Shown: positions 22,701-36,589, numbered from the stretch's first letter. The stretch: DNA of 64,000 nucleotides from Chionis minor (GCA_013398295.1 VZSF01002154.1:62001-126000); one strand, 5' to 3'. The notes: generated by a model from the sequence alone, not told the origin. Made by a program: numbers and translations.

Positions 22701-25461
22701 TTTAGTCTATTAGTAATGATTTACTGGCAGTATAATAAAACTATACTGAAGCCACATCTTCAAAAGCTTGCATTTAAAAAGAATTTCAACTTTCTATTTA
22801 CTTATGTATGTGAGAGTTAAGTTTTTGCCCCTTAAGTCAAAATTTAGAAGACTGATCCAGGATCTGATTTTTTTTTAAGTATTACTTCTACTTGTTAATA
22901 AGTTGGCTTTTCCAGGGCTAGAGATGTCAGTCACCTCTTTTGTTTCTTACATGCAATATCTAAGGGTAGCGTAAATGCTCACTGGAAGCTCATGTTTAGT
23001 GTATCGCTTTGGTGCGTATAGAAGGCTTTGCATTACTTAACTCTATTTTAGTATCTTACAGCAACAACAAAAAAATCATCTATCACCTACTTTTTCCACA
23101 CTAAGAGGTCTCGTACTTTTTGATTCTGTAGCTCCTTAGCTACGTGCAAAGGCATTTTCTGCTGACAGATCCGTGATGCTGTTAGTGACCAGCTTCGCTC
23201 AGGTGTCACATTATTATTCTTCTCATTATTTCTTCTGGTGTTAGTTTGTTACAGATGCAAGTTTGCTCATTTTTAAAATTGTTGGTGACGTTGTAGAAGT
23301 AGTTTAGTTTCCTTCTGATACAATTAGTTGTACTTGTCATACATTCCTGGCTTTTAGTGAATTTTCTGGGAGGAGAGCCGTTGCCCTTTTCCTGCGTGCT
23401 GGAAGGTGTGGTTGGTAGGGAAATTAGCTGCATGCTGCTGTACCCTCTAGGTCATCAAATAAAGCTGCTGTTTAATAGGAAAATCTGCCTTTGCGGATTC
23501 ATGGCAGATTCGTATCAGTACGGAGCTCATTCTGCACCCATTATTGGTGCAAGTGTCTGAGTCCGGTTGGGAGTGCTTGCATAACTGAAATATAAAGAAA
23601 AACTGCAGATTAAAAAAAAAAAAAAATACTTGCCTCAAGTGCTTCTAGTATTAGAGTATTTAAAGGGAAGCTGTTCTGTAATGTCCTACCTTAAGAAAAA
23701 CTGAATCCTTCGGCAGCAATGTGCATCAGTTTAACATCAAGAGATGTCAGTAATTGTAATTACCTATGTGGCATGATGGGCAATTTAAGGCTAAGCTCAC
23801 ATATTGGTGGTCTTCGCCTGTGAGCTTCCCTTCCCTGGGTACCTTGGGGGATGATGATGATGATGATGATGGGAGAAATATCCTGGCCTCTTCCCTTGAA
23901 ACATTCTCCCTCCTGGGAGTAATTAAGCCCAGGGAGGCTTGGGGAGGTGTACAGACCTTTCTGTCCCGCTCTCCACCCTAGTGCCCCCCTGCCCCAGCCA
24001 TGCCCTGCGTGGAGCCCCTACGCACAGGGCAAGAATGATTTTGCACTAATCAAAATAGGGCACCTGAGGAAGCCTTTGTCAGGTGGGGTTTCTAGCAGTG
24101 AAGTCGGCTTCAAGCCTTCCAGAAAGCCTGCGGTCACGGTGGGTATTTTATAATGTTTGCCAGTTATCTCATCTCCAAAGCTACGGCAGAATTTGAGACG
24201 CAGTTTGGGGAAAATCAGTTTGGTCCCAACAAGCCAATTTAAAATAATTTTAAGGGTAAAAAGCAGCGAAGAGCCTGTGTTGATCCTCTTGTAAAAGGGG
24301 CGTATATCATACCTGTCACGAGCTCTGCTAAGTTTTCATTTCTCTGAAGTTTTGGAAGTAATTGTTATTACAGATACAATAAAAGAGCAGAAGAGCTCCC
24401 CTCAAGCAATATGTAGATATTTTTTGTCCCAGCAAATGACTAATGATACGAGGATTTCTTTGATGACATGAAAGATTTATTTAAAACTGCTTTGTCCTTT
24501 GGTAGCCCATCTAAAGAAAACGATACTGGTAGAGCTACCTTGCCTTTGAAGTTGGGTTTTTGCTTCCTAAAGTGCCGTTGCGGAGTGCGGGCATGAAGCT
24601 GTAGTGCTGCAACATGATGTACGTGCTGGACCTCAGCTCCATGTAAAGCAGAGGAGATGGTAGCTCCCGGGGTGTAGTCCAGGTGTAAGTAAGTACTCCG
24701 AGTTCTCCACTATTTTTTACACCTTCCTAAAATGATATAGAAAATGGGACAATATTATTTCAGAGTCACACCACATGGCAAACCTGCAAGAGCGAGTACG
24801 CTGGGGTCTCTTTGGAGGACGATCCCCTTTACCCCTCTCTCTGCAAGGAGGTAGTGAAAAACACGAGTTCTGTGCCTCCATCCGAAATCTCATCTCCTGC
24901 TCTGGGGTTTCGCTGCCAGCGAGCTGCGACTCTGCCAACTGTTAGAGAAACAAAAGCTCTTTCCAGTTCGCTTCACCCAGAAATAGCCTGCTGTCTGAAT
25001 TCCTTCCTGGCCCAGCTCTCTGCTCTCAATTTTAACATCCCCTCGCCGCTTCTGCGGGGAGGGTCCTAAACCTGGAAGGTATTTTTTCCTGCAGGTCTGG
25101 CCCCCAGCGCCCCACGGGCTGGGCTGCAGGCTGCTGCGCCACGGCCTCCTTTCAAGGCAGAGGGCACAGAGGCTGCTGCAGAGAGGGGTCAGAGCACTTC
25201 GCGGGAAGAGATCCAAGGGAAATGAAGCTTCACACGCTCTCAAAGACAAAATCTTGCAAAAGCTATCAAGGAAACGGATATGTAATATCTCAATTCTATT
25301 TTAAAGCTGCCAGACAATAAAATAACACTGAATCCCTGGCCTGATAATCACATTCCAACCAGAAGGAGAGAGAGGAAAAAATACTTCTGTTTCTCAGGAA
25401 AAAGTCTTGATTATGCTGGTTGTACGCTGCCATCCAGAAATCCTCGAAGGGCAGCTGGTGG
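22701..25461. other. Unique DNA with a GAT microsatellite
   Basis: Contains an A14 run near 23611-23625 and a (GAT)7 microsatellite at 23850-23871. No open frame resembles a known protein. Confidence 0.5.
23850..23871 (+). repeat. (GAT)7 microsatellite
   Basis: Seven uninterrupted GAT units followed by G. The poly-Asp run in a short open frame here is a translation of the repeat. Confidence 0.95.
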
Positions 25462-25475
25462 GCACTAGAGGGCAA
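25462..25475 (+). promoter_or_regulatory. CTCF-like motif
   Basis: GCACTAGAGGGCAA matches the CTCF core CCASYAGRKGGCRS at 12 of 14 positions; both mismatches are at the edges, so the central CTAGAGGGC is ideal. It stands in unique DNA. Functional status is unknown. Confidence 0.35.
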
Positions 25476-28400
25476 AATGTTAGATCGCCTGGTTAGTTCA
25501 CAGGTGGCTGGATTTAAACCAAATAGTTATATGAAATTTTACACGCTGGGGTATGCACAGTGCAACGTACTGCCAGGCTGCCCAAAGAGTATTCGGCACC
25601 AGATCACTCGTGCGTGTTGTCTTTTGCGTTGTAGACGGAACGGGGGGTCCAGATCACGTGTCGCTCCTGGCTCTGGCTCAGCGAAATAGATGTAAGAATT
25701 TTCTTCGGTCAGGCCCAAATTACTGGTGTAATCACTATTACCTGCTTCAATTAGAATTTGCACAGCAGCTAAGGGATTATTGACTGATGGGAAAAGTAGA
25801 TGAATTGCTGAAAGTTACTTGAAAGTTTGAAACGTTATTTTCTTCCGACCTCCTCTGGTCAGAAACGGAGCTTTTAGGGGGATTTCCCATGCATTTTCAA
25901 ATACACCTTTAAATCTTTCCCATTTAGTTTTAGCAAGTAAATACATTAGTTCCACCAGAACAGAAGACATCTATCAGATACACTGAACCCCTGAGCTCCC
26001 CTCCCTCGTACATCACTGGGAAACTGCGTTGGAAACTTCGAGATCACATATGACACTATTCCAGTTACCTACATCAAAATTTCTTGATTGCTTTACAGAC
26101 TTGGCTTACTTTGCAAATCCTGCAAGTACACTTCAATCAAGCTTGAATTTGACTTAAAAATAAAAATATTTCATCCAAGAAATTGGATTTTTCAATTTAT
26201 TATGACTTTAAAAAAGATTCAGGCTAGTGTGGATGACCCAATACAGTATGACTATGATGTTTTAAAAATCATCAAAGCAATTCTTTCTTATCGTGTGAAT
26301 TTGCTTGCAAGTTTGACCTTCCTTGCTACATTTTCTACATGTACTGCAGTGCTTTAACCACACGATTTCCAGTAATCTTTCATGGCTATAGCTCTGCTTA
26401 AAAAGTCAGATGGCTAATAGCATTTCAGTGATGTCACTTTTCTTTATATCAACTCGAATCTGAAAATTAAATACATTGAAATTACAGGGAAATTGAGAGT
26501 GAAGCAGAAGCTCTTATTTCTTGCGGAAATGATTTAAGATTTTTACATACATCTCACAAGCCTTTTAAAAGCTGTGGCAGGCAGAATGGTTTTCCTCTCT
26601 TCATCTGTGAAATTCAGGAAGCTGTAAATGATAGTTCCCATTTGTGTAACCTTAGCGGTGTTGTAAGGAAACGATTACTGTGTGTGCTGTACATGTTACC
26701 ACTCCGGCATTTCCCAGACTGATAAATCAAAACAAGGGTTTTTTCCACATTTAGGTGGGACTTGGAAGAACAGATGACTGAGTTTATTCCGGCTGGGAAT
26801 CAGGTTAAAAGGGGCCATGATTCCACTAACATACAGAGGAGTGGTTTCTGAGGTTTCGAGGAAATTTTTACTACTTATTGATCAAAGCTCCAAAAAAAAA
26901 AAAAATCAAAAAATAAAATCTAATCCCTTCTTTTTTTGTAAGCCTTTGGTCTCCTTGTCCTAAATTTATTCTTCTCATGTGCCAGTCATTGTGTAGGACC
27001 CCAACACTGGTAGTGAAAGTCCTCCACTAATCAAGGATCTTGCTTTTCAAAGCCATAATAAAGAATAGTAAGGAGTGTGGCATCAGAAATGCAGATTAAC
27101 ACAGCCTTGGTCATGTCCTCAGATATTCTTCTCTCTTTTTCTGTGTGTTACCGGTGCCAAGAAACAAAAAATACCAGTCTTTTTATAAAAGTCAGATGCA
27201 AAGTGCAGTGATAAGTGCTGAATTCTGTGAATTAGGAAGCTTAAAACCATGAGCTGTGGCAAACAATCTACTTTCTGTACAGTATTTTACACTTGCCATT
27301 TTTACTTAATGCACGAGTTTGGTCTTCTGAGTAGTTTTAAGTGTTGTAATTACAACTCTGCTGAGTGCATTGTGCTTAAGGCCACAGCCCTTGAGCCATG
27401 GTACCTGTGAACCTGATGTTTGCCGAGGTTTTGACCCCATTAGCTGGGCAAACCTGAGTGCATTTGAGTCACAGCCGTACTTTGGGGAAATCTTCATCTT
27501 ATTCCAATATAATTAAGGAAATCCAGGGCACGGTGGTTCAACGTAGAGTGCTTTCTGCTCCTTCAAGTGGCATTACAGGGGACTGTTGAAGAGGTGTATT
27601 AAAACCTCCAGGTTTATAATCTGTGACTTTGATTGCTGAGCAAAACAGTGAGACGCTTACTTGATGTCTTGAACGTCTCATTTTCCCACTTGTAAAGACT
27701 GTATTGTCAAACGGGATAAACTACACTTCTGCAAAAACAAGTTCTGTAAATACAGTTTGTATATAATGTCTATTTGATGTATCAAGTCTTCCTATTCTGC
27801 ATTTTCTTGGCCGTGTAGCTGGTGCTGCAGGGACAGGCCAGCGGTGACGCTGCGACGTGTACGGGGACCGTCAGCGGGAGCACAGGTTGGGCGCCGGTCA
27901 CACAGGTCGCAGGGGGACAATCCACATCACGAGCTGGAGTTTTATGCTTTGAATCTTTGTGCAGCAAGGGGAGAGGGAAATTTTGCATCGTTTGCATGTC
28001 TCAAAGGACAGAATTGAAATTCCCACTAGAACAAGGTCAGAACGGTAACAGGGACATGAAAGAGGGTCTTTTTAGAAGGATGTCATTGAAAAACTTGTGC
28101 TTTAAAAGGAAAAAATGTCTCAGGGAGTTGGTAATGGGATACGGATTATATTTCCTTTAGGTCACTGTCTGTGTTCCTACACAGATCAGAGGTAGTGGCT
28201 GAGCAGCGTAACTAGCTAATAGCCGAGTGAGGCAGGCGATGTGAATGTCCTGACTGTTTCGGTCTATTTTCTTGGGTGATTATTCACATCTCAAAAATGC
28301 CATCTCGACTCTGAGTAACTGCTGTCCCCATTAGCACTGTAAACAAGGAGGTCAAGGACCCAAGGGGAACAAAGGCTGGGCTATTGCCTCTTTTCAGGCT

Positions 28401-28511
28401 GGATGGAGTCTGGAAGCTCACAGGGAAGATAGAGTCGCTCTGTAATTTCCATCTGCAAGAAACTCTTCTTAAAGTGCTAAAATATCCAGCTATATTTTTG
28501 CCCTGACATTG
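25476..28511. other. Unique noncoding DNA
   Basis: AT-rich with an A-run near 26891-26904. A short CpG-bearing patch lies at 27820-27920 (gcgacgtgtacggggaccgtcagcg). A plus-strand frame of 112 codons starts in that patch but resembles no family I know. Confidence 0.5.
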
Positions 28512-29074
28512 CAAATGTTGAGCCAGCGATGTGCCCTTGTGGCCAAGAAAGCCCATGGCATCCTGGGGTGCATCAAGAGGAGCGTGGCCAGGAGGTGGAG
28601 GGAGGTCATCCTCCCCCTCTGCTCTGCCCTGGGGACACCACAACTCGAGTCCTGTGTCCAGTTCTGGGCTCCCCAGTTTAAGAAAGACAGGGAACTGCTG
28701 GAGAGGGTGAAGCGAAGGGCCACGAAGATGATGAGGGGGCTGGAGCATCTTTCTTATGAGGAAAGGCTGAGGGATTTGGGTCTTTTTAGTCTAGAGAAGA
28801 GAAGGCTGGGGGGGATCTCATCAATGTTTACAAATACTTAAAGGGAGGGGGCCAGGAGGAGGGGACCAGGCTTTTTTCAGTGGTGCCCAGTGACAGGACA
28901 AGGAGGAATGGGTACAAACTCGAATATAAGAAGTTCCATCTCAACATGAGGAGGAACTTCTTGACTTTGAGGGTGGCAGAGCATTGGAAGAGGCTGCCCA
29001 GAGAGGTGGTGGAGTGTCACACTCTGGAGACATTCCCAACCCACCTGGACGCCATCCTGTGCCACCTGCTGTAG
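28512..29074 (+). pseudogene. CR1 ORF2 C-terminal remnant, frameshifted
   Basis: The first part is open to about 28841 and reads the '[20 protein letters not shown]' and '[14 protein letters not shown]' segments. A one-base loss in the G run at 28808-28814 then shifts the frame. The C-terminal block ([19 protein letters not shown]) continues in another frame to TAG at 29072-29074. The catalytic palm is absent. Confidence 0.8.
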
Positions 29075-29113
29075 GTGGACCTGCTCTGGCAGGATGTCCA
29101 GAGGTCCCTGGAA
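28512..29113 (+). mobile_element. CR1 LINE fragment missing its 3' terminus
   Basis: Sense CR1 from about the post-palm region of ORF2 to the 3' UTR. It is roughly 96 percent identical by eye to the minus-strand copy at 50515-51154, and shares with it the [20 protein letters not shown] residues and a frameshift. The 3' UTR is damaged: relative to the sister copy about 17-20 bp around 'gggttggaccagctgatct' are missing. The last CR1 bases (ccagaggtccctg) are followed at 29111 by unrelated palindromic sequence instead of the terminal repeats. Confidence 0.94.
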
Positions 29114-29118
29114 TTAGG

Positions 29119-29143
29119 AATCAGGAATTCCTAATTCCTGATT
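29119..29143. repeat. Perfect 11-bp inverted repeat with 3-nt loop
   Basis: Arms aatcaggaatt (29119-29129) and aattcctgatt (29133-29143) are exact complements around cct. Extra partial copies of attagg/aggaatt lie outside (29111-29118 and 29144-29150). It sits exactly where the CR1 terminus is missing. Confidence 0.9.
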
Positions 29144-29150
29144 AGGAATT

Positions 29151-32100
29151 AAAATAATGTGGTGAATAGTTTTAAAAAGAGAAGTTCAAGCTCACACAGA
29201 ACAAGCAAGGCAACTTTATCCCTAAAACAGAAAAATTGCAGCATTATTTTGAGGATGTTTTTTTGCCTCAGTCCTGCGAGTAACCTTTAAAAATTGTAAT
29301 CATATTTACATTTCTAATGTTATACATTTCTAACCCCATGCATTTCAATGGCCATGATGCCCTAAAATAGGTTTAATCCCTTTCTCTCCTCCCCAAGCAG
29401 AATATCTGCTTCAGGGCCCAACGTCTCTCTGATGGAGAACTGACCCACACTTTTTTGAATGAGGACGTCATAAAACCAGCATGAGTCTTCCAGTCTCTAA
29501 AGCTGTATTTTATTAAAACACAAACCTAATAATCTCGAAAAAAGTAAATTCTGCTCTGCTGGGTGACACAAATTGCATGTTAAAATTTAAAAGGAAAAAT
29601 TAAAAAAATTGGAGGGAACACCATCCCATTTACCTCCAGCCCAGTGACATCAGTGGCCCTCCAGGTTGCTCCAACAGCACGTTGTAAAAGGAATGAGTAA
29701 GAAGTAATGAGCACCTCCCTTCTGCCCCCCAGTTGCACCGTATTGCTGAAAGACAGAACAAATGCTGCTTATCCACTCAGCTCCGAGCAAGCAAATTAAG
29801 CGCTTTCACCGCCCGTCCTTGATGCTGATAGCATTTATCTCCCAGGGATGCCGATGAGGACATTGAGCGCCGCAGAGGACTAACTATTAGGTCTTTGGAA
29901 AGGTCCTGAGTGCTGTACAGCTCAGCACGGTGGTGGCAAAGCACCCCACCATCTTCTAGTATCCACAGTCCCGGGGAAATGCCTGCCGTCCTTATCGATT
30001 GCCCGAGGAGAGTTAAGTGCTGGAAATGGAGTCGGCGGCGTTCCCGCCTGCAGCGAGGGGCCGCGCTGTTCTCTTGGCCGAGGAATAAATTGGTACGTGG
30101 AGGCAAAGGTGTCAGCAGGACCCTGCCACTTTGCAGATGTTATACAGTTAAACAGGGCTGGGGACGGAGCGCAGGGATCCCCGCCTTGCTCGGTAATAAA
30201 CTCGGTGATCACAATTAGCATTTTGTCTTCTTTACTGCAGATAGCACTTCTTTTCTCAGCTGTCTTCTCTGCAGGTTCCAGATGTGCTCTGAAAAGGCCT
30301 GCCAGGTCTACCTCTGGAGACAAGAATATCCATTTTTTCAATGCATGTAGCTGTCTCCCAATAGTTTCTGTACCTGTGCGGTTGTAGATATTTTGGGCAG
30401 TCTCGTATTAGAAATAAAATATGGTTTTAGGACTAGTTTGGACCTGTTTGTAGATCTCGTTCACAGCTGATGTGGTGATGGACGAAGCCAAGGGGGATGT
30501 GGGACAGGGGAGATCTTCCTGGACTGTGGCATGACCACATCATCTCTTTCATTAATTAATCAAACTCCATTTTAAGGTGATTGGGTTTATGGTGCACTTT
30601 TGTCTCTGCTGTCCTTCCTGGGAGGCTGTCCAAGAAGATGGTGCCTTACAAGGAGCTGTCAACTTCTTAACCTTTGCTATTCCTCAAGAAAATATATAGT
30701 AACTTACTCCTTGGCAATGTCATCCTGAAACTTGAATATTTCTTTCCTCCCGAAGTCTGCTCCTTTTCCTCCCTATCCCATCCAGCCTTACCTCGGCATT
30801 TAAAGATATATGACACAAACTTGATTTTTGGGTTTCAGGGTAATTTGTAATATATTGGACATTTTTTTTTTTGGTAAAGGAAACCTCAGGTAAGAAGTGT
30901 AATATCAACATAAAGTCTAATTTTTATGTCAGTGTTATTTTGGAGTGATTCAGTATATGTGTCTGCAATGTGACTAGAAGGTTGATAAAGTAATTACCGT
31001 TTTTATGAATCTTGGGGTTATTATTCCCTTAGTACAAGCCCTTGTAACTTGTCAGCTTCAGAGGGAACATTCATCACAATTTTTTTTATGGCGACATGAT
31101 ATGAAAATGGCTTATGCAAGAAAATTCAGCTTACATGTTCTAATAACTGCTTTCAATTTGTTCTTCTCATCAGCACCATTAATATGCAAATATGATAGAA
31201 AGTTATGATGTCACATTGTAGACCTATTCACTATGTTCTACTTAGTATATTATATTTGCTATTCTTCTGGAAAAATACAAATTATGTGAAAGAAAATAAT
31301 GATGACTCTAATCATTGTTCACCGTAACCATGACAAAAGAAAGGCAGAAAAGGGAAGATAAGTATTGGAAAAAAGAATTAGACCTCTGGGTTAGCCAGTG
31401 GCAGGTGTCCTTTTGAGACAACGGAAACGTATCAATAATGTCCCTGGAAAGCATTAGTTTATTATAAATTGGTTTTCTATTGCATGAGTCAGAAGATCAT
31501 ATTGACAGTCCGATTTGTGATTTTGTCTGATTTGCTCGGTTGCATTATTTTGCAATGTACTTACATAAAATTATTTTTTAAAATTGTATTCCTTTTTTGC
31601 TGCAGCAGCAATACATAAATAGGCTGTTATGATATTTGCATTTACTTGTAAACTTTAACTTCTCAGAAAGTATGAAACTTTTAAAGTATTTAAATAAATG
31701 CTAATTTAGTATCCATCTTTAATCAGTTCTAAGAAATTTCAAGAAAAGTATACGGGATATGCACAGAATGAGTGAAGCCGGCACAGAATTAGTGTGTGTA
31801 AAAACCCAGAAAAATACAAAAAGAAGAAAACAGTGTTTCCAACTGCTAATTTGAGGTGTCCGGCCCTGGTCTCTATGTATCCACAGGCTGTGGTGTAAAA
31901 ATAATTTGTTAGAAACATCAATAGGCAGTAAGAAAAGGTGATGTAAAAAACAATACTGGAAAACCAATCTATAGCCATGGGTTCTAGCAACCTGCTGCTT
32001 TTCACATTTTCAGAACCATGACACCCCAGCCTCATGATGTGCAACTTCGACATGTTACTTAAAACCATTTTTCTTGCGCTAAGAAAAACAATGCAAGAAA

Positions 32101-35100
32101 GGCAGAAAGGCAGTGCATGAGGTAGTACTACAGGAAAGTTGTGTGAACTTGGAATCAATTTTATTTTAAAACCATATATTAATATAATTTCCAGTTCTGT
32201 TTGTTTTGTTCTTTAATAGCCCCACTGGCAGGTGAACCTGAACTTATCTATCATTTTCTTCTAAGCTTCATCTGATGGCAGCAATTATAAACTCCATCAC
32301 TGGATCCTCCCTGCAAGACCTAGACACTAATGTGAGATTTATGAAGTATTTAAGTACTCGCTGTAGAACTAAGATCCAACAACCACCCTTCATCTGCTGA
32401 TTTTTTGGCTAAAGATTACCCAGGCATCTAAGGACCTGCAGAAGTTCCCTGTTCTTCTGGAAGGAGGTACCTGACTCGAAGTGCTCCTCCAGCATTTCTA
32501 AAACTAGTGGGTCACACCATTATGAAACACATGGATACTGGGATCATGCTGGCAAATTGTTTATTTGCCCATTCTCCTTCCAGGAAGCCCCAAGGGCTGC
32601 TCCTGGCTAGGATGAGGGATCAGGGCAAGGAGGCACTGCACATTCTGAGCAAAACACTGCAAAAAGTAGTAATTTCCTCCAGCAGTCCCATAACCTAGAA
32701 ACATCTACCATTGCAATACAGCAAACTAGCTCATTTTCTTTTTTTATTTCATGCATATTTATGTTCTATCGTACAGTTTTAAAAAGACCATCAATGAAGC
32801 TACATGGCATCCTGCAGGATTTCAAGGTTTTTTAAGACGGTGAAAGTTCAGGTGAAGTGTGATTAAAGGAGAGAAGAGTTCAGGTCAGCTGTGATTAATC
32901 AGTTGCCTCCTCTGAGGACTTGGTGGAAAACACCTGGACTCTGTAAAGACTTGGGAGGCGAGGATGGAAAAGGAGAAGCAGCAGCTTTTATGATGCTGTA
33001 AGAGAAAGCAGCTTCTGGGATTTAATGTGGGAAGAATGAATAATCAGCAATACAGACCTGCGTGGAATGAACAGGGTGAGTGGTAGAAGTTTAATGATAT
33101 TTAGAAAAAATGATGCAGTTTTGGGAGTGAAAGGAGAGAGAGCTGTCTTAACTACGGGTGGCTTAGGGTTCAGAAAAAGTGCTGGTTTTTTGTTCTTATT
33201 GAGGGCAAAGCTAGTAAGGGTCTGGGAGGTGAAACGGGAAAGGACAGTTCTTGACAGAAGCCTTGAGGCACTGAAAGCCTAGCAAATTTTGTGAAGATAA
33301 GAAAAGCAAGGCAGGGGATATCATCTCTGGGGTTGGTCTGCAGCATTCATGCCCGAGGACTGAGAACCAGGGGGGCTCCCATGATCTTGGGTGCGAGCGC
33401 TGTTCTGCTGAGAATTTAATGTGCCGATACTGCCTGCATTATAAATCAGTCTTGAAAACAGGTCTCGGGCTGAACTTGGGGGAAGAGCAAAGATTATTTT
33501 CAGTGTTCAGGGAAAGTAACTTGTTGTTCAGGTTTATTTTTACAGACCTGTGGAAACAAGTTTAAATAAAAAACAGAAATGGTCAAATTGTCTGTTAATA
33601 GCTAGCGTTGAACTGTGACTTCGGAGTGCTGCACAGAAGCAGCAGCACAACAGCACTGTAACAACTGGAGGCACCTAAGGAAAAAGAAAAAAAACCTGCC
33701 CAGGTATCACTGTGGAAACTTGGATGAGAGCTGGTGTTGACCCTGGGTTTTGTAAGTGGCTTAGAGAGCCTTGCAGAGCTGATTAGATTTGTGACCTCAG
33801 AAATACTGCTTGATAGTTTCTTTGAAGTTGTCTGTTAAAGCGCGGGGGATTTTCTATGACGGGGAATCAGGTCTGAAGTTTACTTGTGCATTGATAAGGC
33901 TCCTTATGAAAAAATAAAATACAAAAAAATACTGTCTTTCTGTCGTTTGGATCAAACCATGTAAAATGTACCAAATTTTTAGAGTGACTTGGATTGAAAA
34001 AATATGCGTGCACGTTGTTTGGCTGTGTTGGAGCACTTCTACCAAGCCAGCCTGTATCCCTGGTCAAAGCAGAGGAGGATCATTTAGGTTTTTGGATATA
34101 AATGGATAGAGAAATGGGATTGACTGTCTTCCTGAAAGTGATTTGTGTGTCTGGGTTGTATCAATTCTCTGTTTCCTGAGGCTTGATGCAGCCACTTTGA
34201 AAAGCAAAGATAGCGTATTTCTTAGCTTCAGGCACTGTACGCTGTATCCGTATACCTACCTAGGTAATAACTATACAAATTTTCAGCAAAGATCTCGCTT
34301 TTACCTCCTTTTGTTTTGGAGGAGAGGGAAAGGGGGAAGGCAAAGAAGATGCTGAAATAGCATCAGTTGGTCAATCTGGCACATATGTGGAGGCCCCATC
34401 CTGAATTTGATCAAATAAGGGTAAATAGTATTGACTCCTGTGGCTGAGTATTTTGGTTGACATTAGAAGTGCTGTCATTTCCCTGTACTTGTGTATATAT
34501 CTCTGCATACTGACTCTATCTGTTGCATAATATGTTTTTTTCAAGGTCAAACTAAAACTTGCCTCAGCTACTAACTTCATTATATTAAAATAAATGTTTC
34601 TGGCATTGTCAGCAAAACGTATCAGTCTAATCAGCATCAGGCAGTGGATCCCTTTGTCGTATGAAGGGAAAAGCACTGTCTGGTGTTTGAGGCTGACTGG
34701 CAGCCGCGGTGCTACTGTGCAATTTAAAATCCCAGGGTTATGTCTCGGGATGTTGTACTGTTCCCTCGAGTCCTAGAACCATCTAAATTGCTCTCTTCTT
34801 TTTTTTTTTTTTTTTCTCCGTGTGCTATTTAGCACTGAGCTTTGCAGGCCGGGGCTAATCAAAACTTTGTTTGCCCGAGGGAGAAGGTGAGTTTCATATC
34901 AAGCACTTCCCTCCTTTTAAACGTGTTCAGCTGATTGATATATATATTTAAACAGAAGTAAATGGGGAATTCCTTCACCAAAGTGCCTGAAAACTTCTAA
35001 GATGTTTCAGTTTTGTGCACTGTTGACAAAGAAACATCCTTCAAATGTAGTCATATCTTTATTTGAAAAATGGAAGTTTATCGGACTTCTGAAATCTAGT

Positions 35101-36589
35101 TTTCAGTAAATAGAAGCATAAATATTATTTAAATTTTAGGGGGGAAACCCCCCAACCTTTTCCATATACTTTAATTTGAAGTAACTTGATTTTTAGGCTA
35201 CTTCTCATCTTATATATCTCTCACCGTTAATGCGAGTGGTGCACCTGAGAAAGCCAAGGTGGAGTTTTGTGAAAAAGGATCACTCCAATTTGTGCAAAAC
35301 AGTTGTTGTAAAGGATGTGATAACTACCTTAGAGATACCTAGAGATTATTGGGAGTCTCCAAGAGAAGGCCATGTCTCTAATTAGCTGTTAATTAAAATC
35401 CTGATTATCTGGCCTGTATCTGTTGGCATTTACAGACAGGATGATAACAAGTTGCCTCTGTAATTCTGTTAGGTTAGAAAACTTTAAATAGGTTTCCTAC
35501 CATCCATTGTAGCAAAACTGCTACAACCGTTTTTTTTATATTTATTATCTGAAAAGGTGAAATATGTTGGGGGGGGGCAGTGTGTGGAACCAACAAAAAA
35601 CTGAATGGACGAAATGGTCCCAAGATCGTTGTACCAATGTAGTAGTTTTTCCTTTGTCTCTGCTTCTCTTGGAGATGTTTCTTCCTCGCATGTAGCTCGT
35701 GTTTAAGCCTGGTAAAGAGCCTATTAGCAAGCGAGAAACATCAAGGGTTTGAATGCAGAATAATAAGACTTTAGCTGCAGAGTAAATTTAATACGAAGGG
35801 CAACGGGGAGTAGTCTGGACCCCTCTATCTATTGGACTTTATGATAACGCTGTGTTTTAAAATTCTGTTTCCCCACCTCAACACCCTTGTCCCTGAGTTG
35901 CAGAGCTAATGTGATCGCTGCTTTATTGCAGCTTGTGTAATTCATTGAGCTTTTCTCCTTTCAGCAGCTGCCAGCATCTTTCATCGTCTAGTCCCTGCGG
36001 AATATAACGTAGTGCGAGGGACCTTGTTTCTGTTTGCTGATTACAGCACTCCGGATGTTACTACATAATCTGGACGTTGTCCTGAAGCGTTGCGTGTTGC
36101 ACGTGGGTCTCTGATCATAAGTGGTAGGAGACAGGGCAGCAGCGTGCCGCCGTAATGCGTGGGAGATCATTTGCTTACAAAATTTGTTTCCCCGAGGGCT
36201 TACTTGTAAAGGAAAATGACTTTTAATAAGGAGCAGAAGAACTTCATAGAATCGTGGACTTGATCATGACTTACCATCAGCCATTTTTGAGCCTAGGTAA
36301 CTTGTTGGTATTTTCAACTTCAGTTTTCTTTAGAAGAACTGCTATGAGTGAAATATATATATCTTTTTTTTTTTTAAAGGAAGCAAGTATTTGTGTGCCA
36401 TATTTGTTGAGTTTTATTTCATTACCATTAGCAATTGCTAGTATTTTTCTCATTTTAATGTCTGAAAGGACTAATCAAGTATCTCTTTTTGCAAAATAGT
36501 CCATAAATGCCACGTCCAAGTGGTTTCTTCCCTCCTTCCATCTTTATCAGAAGATTTATTTTCTTTGGCAAATAATCGTTGTTGATTTC
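29151..36589. other. Long unique block, AT-rich, CNE-like in places
   Basis: About 7.4 kb without a recognised interspersed repeat. A moderately CpG-bearing part lies at 29830-30200, with a 139-codon minus frame at 29922-30341 that I do not recognise. The T17 run is at 34799-34815 and a G8 run near 35570. The stretch 31440-31720 is AT-rich, complex and enhancer-like in texture. Stretches near 35370-35480 carry taattagctgttaattaaaatc-type homeodomain sites. No exon can be supported. Confidence 0.45.
34799..34815. repeat. T17 homopolymer
   Basis: Seventeen uninterrupted T. It could be the A-tail of a minus-strand retrocopy, but nothing recognisable adjoins it. Confidence 0.95.

Noticed and set aside
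23766..23981. Poly-aspartate protein
   Set aside because: It is a translation of the (GAT)7 microsatellite.
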